Part shown: positions 52,982 through 61,595 of the stretch, one piece after another
How the letters are laid out: every line of letters starts with the position of its first letter
Position numbering within the stretch: the stretch's first letter is position 1
Origin: Clostridia bacterium
GTDB taxonomy: Bacteria > Bacillota > Clostridia > Oscillospirales > Acutalibacteraceae
DNA: 64,000 nt
Direction of reading: 5' to 3'
Assembly: GCA_029098305.1 (NCBI GenBank)
Contig: JAQXOB010000020.1
Location: 1-64,000, forward strand
The notes under the pieces: generated by a model
Told to the model about the DNA's origin: nothing
Seen by the model: the letters and a program-made list of their open reading frames with translations, nothing else
Database searches by the model: none
Position numbers and translations under genes: made by a program

Positions 52982-55810
52982 TTATTTGTTTTTCATAATT
53001 TTTTTGAGATATTGACCTGTATATGAAGATCTACACTTAATTATTTCTTCGGGAGTACCCATAGCAACAACATTTCCTCCGCCATTGCCTCCTTCAGGAC
53101 CTAGATCAATTATATAGTCACCTGTTTTTATCATATCCAAATTATGCTCAATAATAAGCACAGTGTTACCATTATCTACTAGCTGTTGCAAAACCTCTGT
53201 GAGCTTGTGTACATCAGCCATATGAAGACCTGTTGTAGGCTCATCTAAAATATAAAAAGTGCGCCCAGTAGAACGCTTAGAAAGCTCTGTTGCAAGCTTT
53301 ACTCTCTGAGCCTCGCCTCCGGACAAGGTAGTGGCAGGTTGTCCAAGCTTGATATAACTCAAACCTACATCACATAATGTTTTGAGCTTTGAAGCTATTT
53401 TAGGCTGTGCGGAGAAAAACTCGGCAGCTTCCTCTACAGTCATTTCAAGCACATCATAAATATTCTTACCATTAAACTTAACTTCGAGAGTCTCTCTGTT
53501 GTATCTCTTTCCTTCACATACATCACAAGGAACATATATATCAGGCAAAAAGTGCATTTCGATTTTTAGTATACCGTCACCTTGGCAAGCCTCACATCTG
53601 CCTCCTTTAACGTTAAAAGAAAATCTTCCAATGTTGTATCCACGCAGTTTAGCTTCCTTAGTGTTTGCAAAAAGGTCACGTATATCGTTAAATACTCCGG
53701 TATAAGTAGCAGGATTTGAGCGTGGTGTTCTGCCTATAGGGCTTTGATTGATATCTATCACCTTGTCTAAGTTCTCGATACCAACAATCTCCTTATGCTT
53801 TCCGGCATGGGTTTTTGCACGGTTTAATTTTGAAGCCAGTTCCTTATATATTATCTCATTTACAAGTGAGGATTTTCCGGATCCTGATACACCTGTCACA
53901 TAGACTAACTTGCCCAAGGGTATTTCAACATCTATGTTTTTAAGATTGTTTTGTGCAGCTCCTTTAACAGTGAGATATTTTCCATTTCCTTCTCTGTGTT
54001 TTTTAGGAATAGGAATTTTTTTCTTGCCACTTAAATACATACCGGTTTGTGAATTTTCGCAATTAATGATGTCATCCACTCCGCCGCAGCATACCAGCTC
54101 GCCACCATGTACACCGGCTCCGGGACCAATATCCACAATATAGTCAGCCTCTCTGATAGTGTCCTCGTCATGTTCTACCACAATTACAGTATTGCCCAAG
54201 TCTCTAAGTCTTTTTAGTGTAGATAAAAGTTTATCGTTATCCCTTTGGTGTAATCCGATGCTGGGTTCATCCAATATATATAGCACTCCCATTAGAGAAG
54301 AGCCTATTTGTGTTGCCAGTCGTATTCTTTGGCTTTCACCGCCTGATAGCGTTCCGGACTCTCTTGATAATGTTAAATAGTTTAGTCCTACATTTTCGAG
54401 AAAATTTAGTCTGTTGTTTATTTCCTTTATAATAGGTTCGGCAATCATTTGTTGCATATCAGAGAATTCCAGCTTGCCTACAAATTCAATTATTTCTGTT
54501 ACTGATTTATCGCATAGCTGACTAATATTAAGTCCACCCACTGTAACAGACAAGCTTTCTTTACACAGTCTTTGACCGTTGCACTCGTCACAATTTACAG
54601 ATGCCATATACGATTGGATTTCTTCTTTAACCCAGTTGCTGGTAGATTCCCTAAATCGTCTTTCCAGATTGTTTATTATTCCTTCAAAAGGAGAGGAATA
54701 TGTTCCGGTACCGTATTCACGTCTGCGTGTAAACTTTATACGTTCGCCATTTGTGCCATAAAGAACAATGTCAAGAATTTCTTTAGGTAAATCTTTTATT
54801 GGTGTGTTTAATGAGAAATTATAATGTTTTGATAGACCCTCAAAATACATTGCAGCAATTGTGCTTCCGTCACAAGCCCATCCGCTTGCTTTTATGCCTC
54901 CCTCGGCAATAGAAAGATCTTTATTGGGTACAATAAGGCTTGGATCAATCTTCATAAACACGCCAAGCCCTGTACATTTTTTGCATGCACCGTGAGGATT
55001 GTTAAAAGAAAACATTCTTGCTGTAAGCTCGCCTATGCTCACTCCATGCTCAGGGCAGGCGAAATTTTCTGAAAACTCTATATCTTCTTCTCCAACAACA
55101 TTGACGATAGACAGACCGCCACTCATTTTTGACGCGGTTTCAATTGAGTCAGCTATTCTAGACTTAGACGACTCATTTATCACAATTCTATCTACTACAA
55201 TTTCTATGTTGTGTTTTTTATTTTTTTCCAGTTTTATTTCTTCGTCTAGTGTGTAGTTAATTCCATCGACACGCACACGCACAAATCCGGATTTTCTTGC
55301 TGAGTCAAATTCTTTTTGATGTTCGCCTTTTCTTCCACGCACAACAGGGGAGAGTATCTGTATTTTTTTTCCATCTCCCAAAGCCATTACCCGGTCAGTT
55401 ATCTGATCTATAGTCTGTTTAGAAATAACTTTACCACATACCGGACAATGAGGCACGCCAACTCTTGCGTACAATAGACGGAAATAATCATATATCTCTG
55501 TTATTGTACCTACAGTTGAGCGAGGATTTCTTGATGTTGTCTTTTGATCTATAGATATAGCAGGTGAGAGTCCATCAATACTGTCTACATCAGGCTTTTC
55601 CATCTGTCCTAGAAACATTCTGGAATACGAAGATAAGCTCTCCATATATCTTCTCTGTCCCTCAGCAAATATCGTGTCAAATGCGAGAGATGATTTTCCC
55701 GAACCCGAAAGTCCGGTAAGCACCACAAGCTTTTCACGAGGTATTTTAACATCTATATTTTTAAGGTTATTAGACCTTGCACCTTTTACTGTAATATATT
55801 TTAATGACAT
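52982..55810 (-). CDS. uvrA: Excinuclease ABC subunit A
   Basis: 942 residues, full length. Two ABC ATPase halves are seen: Walker [15 protein letters not shown] and [13 protein letters not shown], and signatures [17 protein letters not shown] and [16 protein letters not shown]. The zinc modules are CPVCGK with later Cys pairs, and [27 protein letters not shown]. It recognises lesions in nucleotide-excision repair. The ATG has no adjacent ribosome site; a strong AAGGAGG lies 51 bases upstream behind a hairpin (see the leader feature). uvrB and uvrC are not in the window. Confidence 0.97.
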   Translation of the reverse strand: MSLKYITVKGARSNNLKNIDVKIPREKLVVLTGLSGSGKSSLAFDTIFAEGQRRYMESLSSYSRMFLGQMEKPDVDSIDGLSPAISIDQKTTSRNPRSTVGTITEIYDYFRLLYARVGVPHCPVCGKVISKQTIDQITDRVMALGDGKKIQILSPVVRGRKGEHQKEFDSARKSGFVRVRVDGINYTLDEEIKLEKNKKHNIEIVVDRIVINESSKSRIADSIETASKMSGGLSIVNVVGEEDIEFSENFACPEHGVSIGELTARMFSFNNPHGACKKCTGLGVFMKIDPSLIVPNKDLSIAEGGIKASGWACDGSTIAAMYFEGLSKHYNFSLNTPIKDLPKEILDIVLYGTNGERIKFTRRREYGTGTYSSPFEGIINNLERRFRESTSNWVKEEIQSYMASVNCDECNGQRLCKESLSVTVGGLNISQLCDKSVTEIIEFVGKLEFSDMQQMIAEPIIKEINNRLNFLENVGLNYLTLSRESGTLSGGESQRIRLATQIGSSLMGVLYILDEPSIGLHQRDNDKLLSTLKRLRDLGNTVIVVEHDEDTIREADYIVDIGPGAGVHGGELVCCGGVDDIINCENSQTGMYLSGKKKIPIPKKHREGNGKYLTVKGAAQNNLKNIDVEIPLGKLVYVTGVSGSGKSSLVNEIIYKELASKLNRAKTHAGKHKEIVGIENLDKVIDINQSPIGRTPRSNPATYTGVFNDIRDLFANTKEAKLRGYNIGRFSFNVKGGRCEACQGDGILKIEMHFLPDIYVPCDVCEGKRYNRETLEVKFNGKNIYDVLEMTVEEAAEFFSAQPKIASKLKTLCDVGLSYIKLGQPATTLSGGEAQRVKLATELSKRSTGRTFYILDEPTTGLHMADVHKLTEVLQQLVDNGNTVLIIEHNLDMIKTGDYIIDLGPEGGNGGGNVVAMGTPEEIIKCRSSYTGQYLKKIMKNK

Positions 55811-55818
55811 ATTTTTTT

Positions 55819-55868
55819 AATAATCTGTCAGCAGTGATTAAGCTATATTCAGATTATTTTGCCTCCTT
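55819..55868 (-). promoter_or_regulatory. uvrA leader: stem-loop between a strong Shine-Dalgarno and the start codon
   Basis: In transcript order: AAGGAGG (55868-55862), three bases, AATAATCTG (55858-55850), a 22-base loop, CAGATTATT (55827-55819), eight bases, then ATG (55810). The 9-base stem is perfect. If it forms, the ribosome site and start codon are only 11 unpaired bases apart; without it they are 51 apart. An in-frame TAA just upstream of the ATG excludes an earlier start. Confidence 0.7.
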
Positions 55869-55900
55869 AGCATTTTGTCAAAATATTTGTTCCCACTAAT

Positions 55901-55929
55901 ATATTACCATAAAGAAGCCTTTTTATCAA
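55901..55929 (-). promoter_or_regulatory. Putative uvrA promoter
   Basis: Minus strand -35 TTGATA (55929-55924), 17-base spacer, TAATAT (55906-55901) preceded by TGG. It would give a leader of about 85 bases containing the ribosome site and hairpin. No clear LexA box was seen. Confidence 0.5.
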
Positions 55930-56029
55930 GAAATTGTTAATTTAATAAGCATCTTTGTCAACGTTTGTAATACATAATGAATTATGCTCATATTAATTAT
56001 TGAAACATTTAACAACAAGGAGAATTGAT

Positions 56030-57181
56030 ATGAATAAAATTTTAACACAGATTACATCGTTAATACTTACAATGGTTATGGTAATCTCATTTGCATCCAT
56101 AAAGACCTCGGCACTTGATGATAGCAGTATAACAGCACCTAGCGCAATTCTTTATGAGCCTTCTAGCGGTAAAGTTATCTATGAAAAAAATTCACACGAG
56201 GTTAGAGCTTGCGCCTCAATCACAAAGATTATGACACTTCTACTTGTAATGGAGGCGATAGATAGCGGAAAAATCTCACTTGACGATACAGTAACAGCCA
56301 GCGCTCATGCGGCATCAATGGGTGGCTCAGACATATGGCTCGAAGAAGGCGAACAGATGAGCGTAGATGATATGATAAAAGCCACAGCAGTAGCCTCTGC
56401 TAATGATGCAGCAGTTGCACTTGCAGAGTATATTTGTGGCAGTGAGGAAAGCTTTGTTGATGAAATGAACAAAAAAGCTAAATTGCTTGGAATGAAAGAA
56501 ACGGTTTTTAAAAATTGTAACGGGCTTGATGAAGAAGGCCATGTTACATCAGCTTATGATGTTGCTATTATGTCTTCAGAATTAATTAAACACAATAAAA
56601 TATTTGAATATACTAATATCTGGATGGATAATCTGCGAGATGGAAAAACTCAAATAGTAAACACTAATAAGCTACTGAAAACTTACAACGGTATCACAGG
56701 ACTAAAGACCGGAACCACCTCTCAAGCCGGTAGTTGTATCACAGCTACAGCCGAGAGAGATGGGCTATCGCTTGTAGCTGTAGTTCTTGGAAGTGCGACC
56801 GGAGCAGAAAGATTTACAGATGCCGCTGCTCTGCTTGATCATGGATTTGCAAATTATGAGTGCTACAACCCTGAAAAGCCCAAGGATTTGCTAAGCGAGT
56901 TATCTATTAAAAACGGAATGCAACCTACTGTAAAGATAAAATGTGACATAGACAAAACTTTTATATGCGACAAAGGGATGCTTGATAAAATTTCCTATAA
57001 AATCTCTTACAATAAAGATATAAAAGCACCAATAAAAATTGGTGATAAGTTAGGAACGATTAAATATATAAATGGAGATGAAGTGCTAGGAGAATTTCCG
57101 ATACTTGCAGCAGAAAATATAGAGAAAATGACATTTTCTTCAGTATTTTCACTTTTGATCAAATCGTTTTTGATTTATTGA
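56030..57181 (+). CDS. dacF: D-alanyl-D-alanine carboxypeptidase (S11, DacF/PBP5 type)
   Basis: 383 residues from the ATG at 56030 (AAGGAG upstream; an earlier in-frame start at 56000 lacks one). A signal peptide (about 1-28) is followed by the penicillin-binding fold with SITK (Ser63, Lys66), SAND and KTGTTSQAG, then a PBP5-like C-terminal beta domain and a hydrophobic end (SSVFSLLIKSFLIY) as likely membrane anchor. It trims D-Ala from peptidoglycan. In Bacillus dacF is sporulation-linked; the neighbouring spoVAC makes that plausible here, but no sporulation promoter was identified. Confidence 0.93.
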   Translation: MNKILTQITSLILTMVMVISFASIKTSALDDSSITAPSAILYEPSSGKVIYEKNSHEVRACASITKIMTLLLVMEAIDSGKISLDDTVTASAHAASMGGSDIWLEEGEQMSVDDMIKATAVASANDAAVALAEYICGSEESFVDEMNKKAKLLGMKETVFKNCNGLDEEGHVTSAYDVAIMSSELIKHNKIFEYTNIWMDNLRDGKTQIVNTNKLLKTYNGITGLKTGTTSQAGSCITATAERDGLSLVAVVLGSATGAERFTDAAALLDHGFANYECYNPEKPKDLLSELSIKNGMQPTVKIKCDIDKTFICDKGMLDKISYKISYNKDIKAPIKIGDKLGTIKYINGDEVLGEFPILAAENIEKMTFSSVFSLLIKSFLIY

Positions 57182-57352
57182 TAAATAGGCGTCATTGGTT
57201 AATAAATCCATATATTTACTATCTTTTTCGATAAATAAATTATTTATAACACAATATTAAATAATATGATTTTTTACATAAAGAATTTAATATGTATAAA
57301 TGGTTAAAACTATTTAAAAATAATATAAAAGTCGAAAGGATAGTTAAAGATT

Positions 57353-57799
57353 ATGAGCGTATCAAAAGAAAAATATTCCGAAATGACAAAAAAAGCATCG
57401 CCAAATAGTCCTATTATTAAGAACTGTATAAAGGCTTTTTTAATAGGTGGACTCATTTGTGCGTTTGGTCAAGCGCTTACAATGACATATATGACATATT
57501 TAAACATGGAACAAAAAGATGCACGCACCTTAACTTCTGTTACTCTTGTATTTTTAGGTGGACTTCTCACTGCGTTTGGTGTCTATGATAATATCGCAAA
57601 GCACGGTGGCGCAGGCACACTTGTACCTATCACAGGCTTTGCAAATGCTATGGTATCTCCTGCCATCGAATTTAAAACAGAGGGATATGTTCTAGGAACA
57701 GGCGCAAAGCTTTTTACAATTGCAGGTCCTGTTCTTGTATTTGGCATTAGTGCGAGTGTGTTATATGGTTTAATTTATTGGATATTGCAAATTATATGA
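57353..57799 (+). CDS. spoVAC: Stage V sporulation protein AC
   Basis: 148 residues, four membrane helices, with SpoVAC features: KYSEMTKKASPNSPIIKNCIKAFLIGGLICAFGQ, then GGLLTAFGVYDNIAKHGGAGTLVPITGFANAMVSPAIEFKTEGYVLGTGAK. It forms part of the SpoVA channel for dipicolinic acid in the spore membrane. It normally precedes spoVAD and spoVAE; here a terminator follows directly and neither partner is in the window. GAAAGGA lies upstream. The 171 AT-rich bases before it show no convincing sigma-G promoter. Confidence 0.95.
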   Translation: MSVSKEKYSEMTKKASPNSPIIKNCIKAFLIGGLICAFGQALTMTYMTYLNMEQKDARTLTSVTLVFLGGLLTAFGVYDNIAKHGGAGTLVPITGFANAMVSPAIEFKTEGYVLGTGAKLFTIAGPVLVFGISASVLYGLIYWILQII

Positions 57800-57805
57800 T
57801 GCAAA

Positions 57806-57839
57806 AATACCGACATCAATCATTGTTGGTGTCGGTATT
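57806..57839. terminator. Bidirectional terminator between spoVAC and the lipoprotein gene
   Basis: AATACCGACATCAA (57806-57819) pairs with TTGGTGTCGGTATT (57826-57839), a 14-base stem with one G-U. The minus strand continues TTTTTG (a clear T tract); the plus-strand tail is weaker. Confidence 0.85.
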
Positions 57840-57846
57840 ATAATAA

Positions 57847-57924
57847 TTATCTGATCAAATCAACCAAATCTTTAGGAAGGTATTTATCTGGAATATATGC
57901 TGTATTCCAGTATGTTTTTGTTCC
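57847..57924 (-). pseudogene. In-frame coding-like tail beyond the stop of the lipoprotein gene
   Basis: Directly after the TAA at 57927-57925 the same frame stays open for 25 codons (GTKTYWNTAYIP then DKYLPKDLVDLIR) to a second TAA at 57849-57847. The segment is protein-like: Tyr/Trp-rich, then an amphipathic LPKDLVDLI helix. It stops just before the terminator stem at 57839. It looks like the original C-terminus cut off by one nonsense codon, or a product of stop-codon readthrough. Confidence 0.6.
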
Positions 57925-58392
57925 TTATTCGAATGTATCAACATAAATTATTTTACTGTTTTCGTCATCAAATAAAGTATATGAAATTTGGATAGCAAGA
58001 AATCCATCGGAATCTTGTACTATGCCTTGGCTAACGTATACAGAGTCATATGAGAATGTTTCAGAATTATATAGGGTGAAATCATATTGTTTAGCGTCGT
58101 CTATAACTCGCTGCTTTTCTGTTTCGTATTTTTCATCAGAAAAGCTACATTCAAGATAAATAGTGTAATAGCTGTCAATTAAATCATAATCGGAATAATA
58201 TAGATAAATGTCATCAATTGATTCCATGCTTCCTGGTAGCGGAAGCATAGCGTATGTAGTAGGCATTACCGTTCTCATTTTTTTGTAAAAGTCGGAATAA
58301 TCCGTTTTGCTTTTGCTGTCAATTTGATAACAACCGGTTAAGAATACACATAATATTGACAACACTAAAAGAAAATTAATAAATCTTTTCAT
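57925..58392 (-). CDS. Lipoprotein of unknown function, possibly C-terminally truncated
   Basis: 155 residues with a clear lipoprotein signal: MKRFINFLLVLSILCVFLTGC, lipobox LTGC. The mature part is rich in Tyr, Asp and Ser with mixed alpha/beta character and no recognised domain. AAAGGAGG precedes the ATG, and a good promoter lies at 58415-58443, so the gene looks expressed. The frame stops with TAA at 57925-57927 but continues open for 25 codons afterward (57847-57924), suggesting a recent truncation or a readthrough product. Confidence 0.75.
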   Translation of the reverse strand: MKRFINFLLVLSILCVFLTGCYQIDSKSKTDYSDFYKKMRTVMPTTYAMLPLPGSMESIDDIYLYYSDYDLIDSYYTIYLECSFSDEKYETEKQRVIDDAKQYDFTLYNSETFSYDSVYVSQGIVQDSDGFLAIQISYTLFDDENSKIIYVDTFE

Positions 58393-58414
58393 ATTGATTG
58401 CCTCCTTTTATCTT

Positions 58415-58443
58415 ATTATACTACACTGCCTGTTTGATGTAAA
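58415..58443 (-). promoter_or_regulatory. Sigma-A promoter of the lipoprotein gene
   Basis: Minus strand -35 TTTACA (58443-58438), 17-base spacer, perfect -10 TATAAT (58420-58415). The start site would lie about 15 bases before the AAAGGAGG ribosome site. Confidence 0.72.
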
Positions 58444-58514
58444 TATTTTATGAATCGATGTGTATTATATTGTAATTAGCTGAGGTATATGTCCTATACA
58501 CATATATAAAAAAT

Positions 58515-58552
58515 AAGCTGCCACAGACTGAAACAAACTTCTGTAGCAGCTT
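58515..58552 (-). terminator. Terminator of the CrtI-like gene
   Basis: AAGCTGC (58552 side) and GCAGCTT form the outer stem and ACAGA/TCTGT the inner, with one mismatch. On the minus strand the stem is followed by ATTTTTTA. It lies about 10 bases after the stop codon at 58562. Confidence 0.8.
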
Positions 58553-58561
58553 GTTTGTATA

Positions 58562-60031
58562 TTAGGTTGAGATTGCTTTTCTTTTTTCTAGTCTTAAAAT
58601 TTCATTAATAGCCTCTTTGCCACACCTTGCAGCGATAGGGAGACCACCCGGTGCTTGAAGCCATTGTGAGGCAAGCAAAACATTTTTAAGTCCTTTTATA
58701 TTAGTCTTTAGTCTATGAATCATCACCTTTGATGAAAATGCAAAGCTCATATAAGAGCCGATTTCAGAACCAACATATCTGTGATATGTTGCAGGAGTCC
58801 ACGAATCTATACACTTTATTTTTCCATCTAACTCAGGGTATACAGACTCGATTATTTTTAGAATTGTATCTGAAATTTTACGTTTTCGCTCATTATACAT
58901 TTTTTTGTTATTGGTAAGAGTAATATATTTTCGTGCATCTTTTTCGGCACAAAATATTATAGATTGTATAATATTTTTTCCATCGGGTGAAAAGCTTTTT
59001 TCATGTGAGAATTCCCTGAGAATAAGATATTTGCTATTTAATATATCGATATATTTTTTTGGTATCTCAAAAATTATATCACCTTTAAATGGTAAATCAG
59101 CTATTTCACAAGAAAAAGCACAGTGATAGCTTGAAAAACGGTACATTTTTGGATTTTTATATAGCTTTTTTAAGCTAACAGGCATAAATTTATTATCAAG
59201 CAACTTACCAAATATAACAGATGGGTCAGACGTAGCAACTACATAATCATATTTTAATATAGAGCCATCTTCAAGTGTTATTGATTGAGCGACCTCATCC
59301 TCAATGTTTATTTTGGTAACTCCTTTATTTAATATCAGCTTACCTCCTAGTGAAATAAAGCGTTCTGTCATTCTATCTGCCATAGCGCAAGATGATCCTT
59401 TTGGAATACCGCCATTTTCTCCGCAAAAAGTAGAAAACACCATTACAAGTGCTAGTGCACTAAACCGTCTTGACATAAAAGACTCAATAAATCCTTTTAA
59501 AAGAGGATGATGGAATCGGTCAGCAAGCTCACCGGTTGTCATTCCATGATACTTTATTAGACTTGGAAAATTCTTTATTTTATTTAATATACCATATTTT
59601 TCGTTGCCTGATAAATCATATATTCCGCTTATCTTTTGCATTGATTTTATTGCATGAATAAATGATAATGTTTCTTTTCTATCTTTTGTAGAGATTTGAA
59701 GCATATCTTTTTTTAATTTGTTAATATCTTTGTTTAAAGAGATTCTTTGATCGCCTTTTTCAAATGAATACAAGGTATCAGCTTGATATATTTCAACACC
59801 TCCCAATGCCCCAAGCTCATGCCAAATTTTATATAAATCTGTGCGAGGGTTAGTTCCGGTTAGCCAGTGGATGCAGTTGTCGATATGGTATCCCTGCCTG
59901 TTCCATCCGGTTAGATTGCCTCCGGCTCGGCTATGCTTTTCATATATAGTTGCTTTATGACCATTCATTAATGCATATATTCCAGCCGAAAGTCCAGATA
60001 CACCTCCACCAATAATACCTATCTCTGCCAT
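58562..60031 (-). CDS. Phytoene-desaturase-like (CrtI/COG1233) FAD oxidoreductase
   Basis: 489 residues. The N-terminal FAD motif is IGIIGGGVSGLSAGIYALMNGHKATIYEKHSRAGGNLTGW. The middle part contains PKGSSCAMADRMTERFISLGGKLILNKGVTKI and DYVVATSDPSVIFG. The C-terminus has LKNVLLASQWLQAPGGLPIAARCGKEA. This is the CrtI/COG1233 layout. No carotenoid biosynthesis genes are near, and many anaerobe members have other, unknown substrates, so the carotenoid role should not be assumed. GAGAGGTG precedes the ATG; a Rex-like inverted repeat (60047-60070) lies just upstream of it. Confidence 0.88.
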   Translation of the reverse strand: MAEIGIIGGGVSGLSAGIYALMNGHKATIYEKHSRAGGNLTGWNRQGYHIDNCIHWLTGTNPRTDLYKIWHELGALGGVEIYQADTLYSFEKGDQRISLNKDINKLKKDMLQISTKDRKETLSFIHAIKSMQKISGIYDLSGNEKYGILNKIKNFPSLIKYHGMTTGELADRFHHPLLKGFIESFMSRRFSALALVMVFSTFCGENGGIPKGSSCAMADRMTERFISLGGKLILNKGVTKINIEDEVAQSITLEDGSILKYDYVVATSDPSVIFGKLLDNKFMPVSLKKLYKNPKMYRFSSYHCAFSCEIADLPFKGDIIFEIPKKYIDILNSKYLILREFSHEKSFSPDGKNIIQSIIFCAEKDARKYITLTNNKKMYNERKRKISDTILKIIESVYPELDGKIKCIDSWTPATYHRYVGSEIGSYMSFAFSSKVMIHRLKTNIKGLKNVLLASQWLQAPGGLPIAARCGKEAINEILRLEKRKAIST

Positions 60032-60046
60032 TTGTCAGCACCTCTC

Positions 60047-60070
60047 AATATGTGAAAAATTTTACATATT
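60047..60070. promoter_or_regulatory. Inverted repeat resembling a Rex operator
   Basis: AATATGT (60047-60053) and ACATATT (60064-60070) flank AAAA/TTTT. The core ATGTGAAAAATTTTACAT is close to the Rex box TTGTGAA-n4-TTCACAA. It sits directly upstream of the ribosome site of the CrtI-like gene, in the divergent region before the DAO-Rieske gene. rex is in this window at 37502. The match is by eye only. Confidence 0.4.
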
Positions 60071-60220
60071 AATTATGCCCCGATTTACAAGTCATAAAAC
60101 TTAACTTGAGAAAAATAACTTCCTTACCTTACGTGAAAAGCCATAGATTCAGTGTGATTAATACTATGAATAAATTACTCTAAAATCACTCATACTATAA
60201 AAAATCGTGTGGAGGTCATT

Positions 60221-61516
60221 ATGAATTCTCTATGGCAAGAAACTAACTTACCCAAATTTCCTAAATTAACGGATGATAGAAAAACAGATGTACTTATAAT
60301 AGGCGGAGGTATGGCAGGCATATTGATTGCATATGATCTTCATCAAAAAGGTGTAAATTATATTTTAGTCGAAAAGAATAGTATATGTTCAGAAAACACG
60401 CAGAATACAACAGCAAAAATAACATATCAGCACGGATTAATATACAGCAAAATAATAAAAATGTATGGGATAGAATTTGCCGAAAAGTATCTAAAAATTA
60501 ATTCTGATGCTTTAATGAGATTTAATGACTTATGCAAAGATATAGATTGCGACTTTGAGGAAAAGAGAAATTATATATATACTCGAAATGATAGGTCAAA
60601 ACTGGAAAAAGAGCTTGAAATCTTGCAAAAATTAAAAACTGATTGCGAGTTATGTGAAAATGTTAATATACCTATAGATACAAAAGGTGCGATAATGACA
60701 CCAAATCAAGCTCAATTTAACCCAATGAAATTTATAGCTAATATTTCACAATCTCTTAATATTTATGAAAATACCCATGTGTTAGAGATGATAGGCAATA
60801 CGGCGGTTACTGATTGTTGCAAAATATATGCCAACAAAGTGATTTGTACCACTCATTTTCCTTTTATCAATAAGCATGGAAGTTATTTTTTTAAGCTATA
60901 TCAGCATCGTTCATATGTTCTTGCACTTGAAAATTGTCCAAATGTTGACGGTATGTATGTCGATGAAGAGGATACGGGTTTTTCTTTCAGAAATTATGAT
61001 AAATATCTCTTGCTTGGTGGCGGTGGCGGAAGAACAGGCAAAAAAAATAAGAGTTGGAGTGATTTGCGAGAGTTTGCAAAGAAAAATTACCCAAATTATA
61101 TAGAAAAATTCTTTTGGGCTGCGCAGGATTGTATGAGTCTTGATGGAATCCCGTATATCGGGCAATATTCAAAAAACACACCTAACTTTTATGTTGCAAC
61201 AGGTTTTAATAAATGGGGAATGACAAGCTCGATGGTGGCTTCTATGATAATTAGCGACATAATTTTAGGAAAAGAAAATGATTTTGAAGATGTTTTTAAC
61301 CCATCAAGGTCTATTTTAAAAACTCAACTTATTGTCAATGGATTTGAAGCTGTTGCTAATTTATTAACACCATTCAAGAAAACTTGCCCGCATATGGGTT
61401 GTGCTTTAAAGTGGAATAAAGCAGAAAAATCTTGGGATTGTCCTTGTCATGGCTCTAGGTTTACCTCTAAAGGTAAGCTCCTTAATAATCCTGCAAACGA
61501 AAATATGAAACCATAA
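60221..61516 (+). CDS. FAD-dependent oxidoreductase (DAO) fused to a Rieske [2Fe-2S] domain
   Basis: 431 residues from the ATG at 60221 (GGAGGT five bases upstream). An N-terminal DAO-type FAD domain (VLIIGGGMAGILIAYDLHQKG, then ENTTAKI-like sequence typical of this fusion) is followed near residue 385 by a Rieske cluster motif: CPHMGC and CPCHGSRF supply two Cys and two His. Such DAO-Rieske fusions are widespread in Firmicutes with unknown substrates. The Rieske part is compact, ending about 20 residues after the second motif. It is divergent from the CrtI-like flavoprotein gene. Confidence 0.88.
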   Translation: MNSLWQETNLPKFPKLTDDRKTDVLIIGGGMAGILIAYDLHQKGVNYILVEKNSICSENTQNTTAKITYQHGLIYSKIIKMYGIEFAEKYLKINSDALMRFNDLCKDIDCDFEEKRNYIYTRNDRSKLEKELEILQKLKTDCELCENVNIPIDTKGAIMTPNQAQFNPMKFIANISQSLNIYENTHVLEMIGNTAVTDCCKIYANKVICTTHFPFINKHGSYFFKLYQHRSYVLALENCPNVDGMYVDEEDTGFSFRNYDKYLLLGGGGGRTGKKNKSWSDLREFAKKNYPNYIEKFFWAAQDCMSLDGIPYIGQYSKNTPNFYVATGFNKWGMTSSMVASMIISDIILGKENDFEDVFNPSRSILKTQLIVNGFEAVANLLTPFKKTCPHMGCALKWNKAEKSWDCPCHGSRFTSKGKLLNNPANENMKP

Positions 61517-61529
61517 AAATTCAAATAAA

Positions 61530-61577
61530 AACAAAAGAGGAGAAACTACACAATAAAATGTAGTTTCTCCTTTTGTT
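61530..61577. terminator. Bidirectional terminator between DAO-Rieske and pullulanase genes
   Basis: The arm at 61530-61550 (GAGAAACTACA core) pairs with 61560-61577 (TGTAGTTTCTC core) over about 19 bases, with a two-base bulge. T-rich tails are present in both directions. Confidence 0.85.
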
Positions 61578-61595
61578 AAATAATGTATGAAAATA

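Noticed and set aside
55861..55890. TTGACA-like -35 close to the uvrA ribosome site as an alternative promoter
   Set aside because: Its -10 would be AATAAT downstream of the AAGGAGG site, leaving the ribosome site outside the transcript.
55970..55995. CATAAT-GA-ATTATG inverted repeat upstream of dacF
   Set aside because: Short, A/T-only except one base pair, and not positioned relative to a clear promoter.
57182..57352. Possible sigma-G promoter ahead of spoVAC (GTATA with an AT-rich -10)
   Set aside because: The -10 lacks the CAT start of the sigma-G consensus; the region is too AT-rich for a by-eye match to count.
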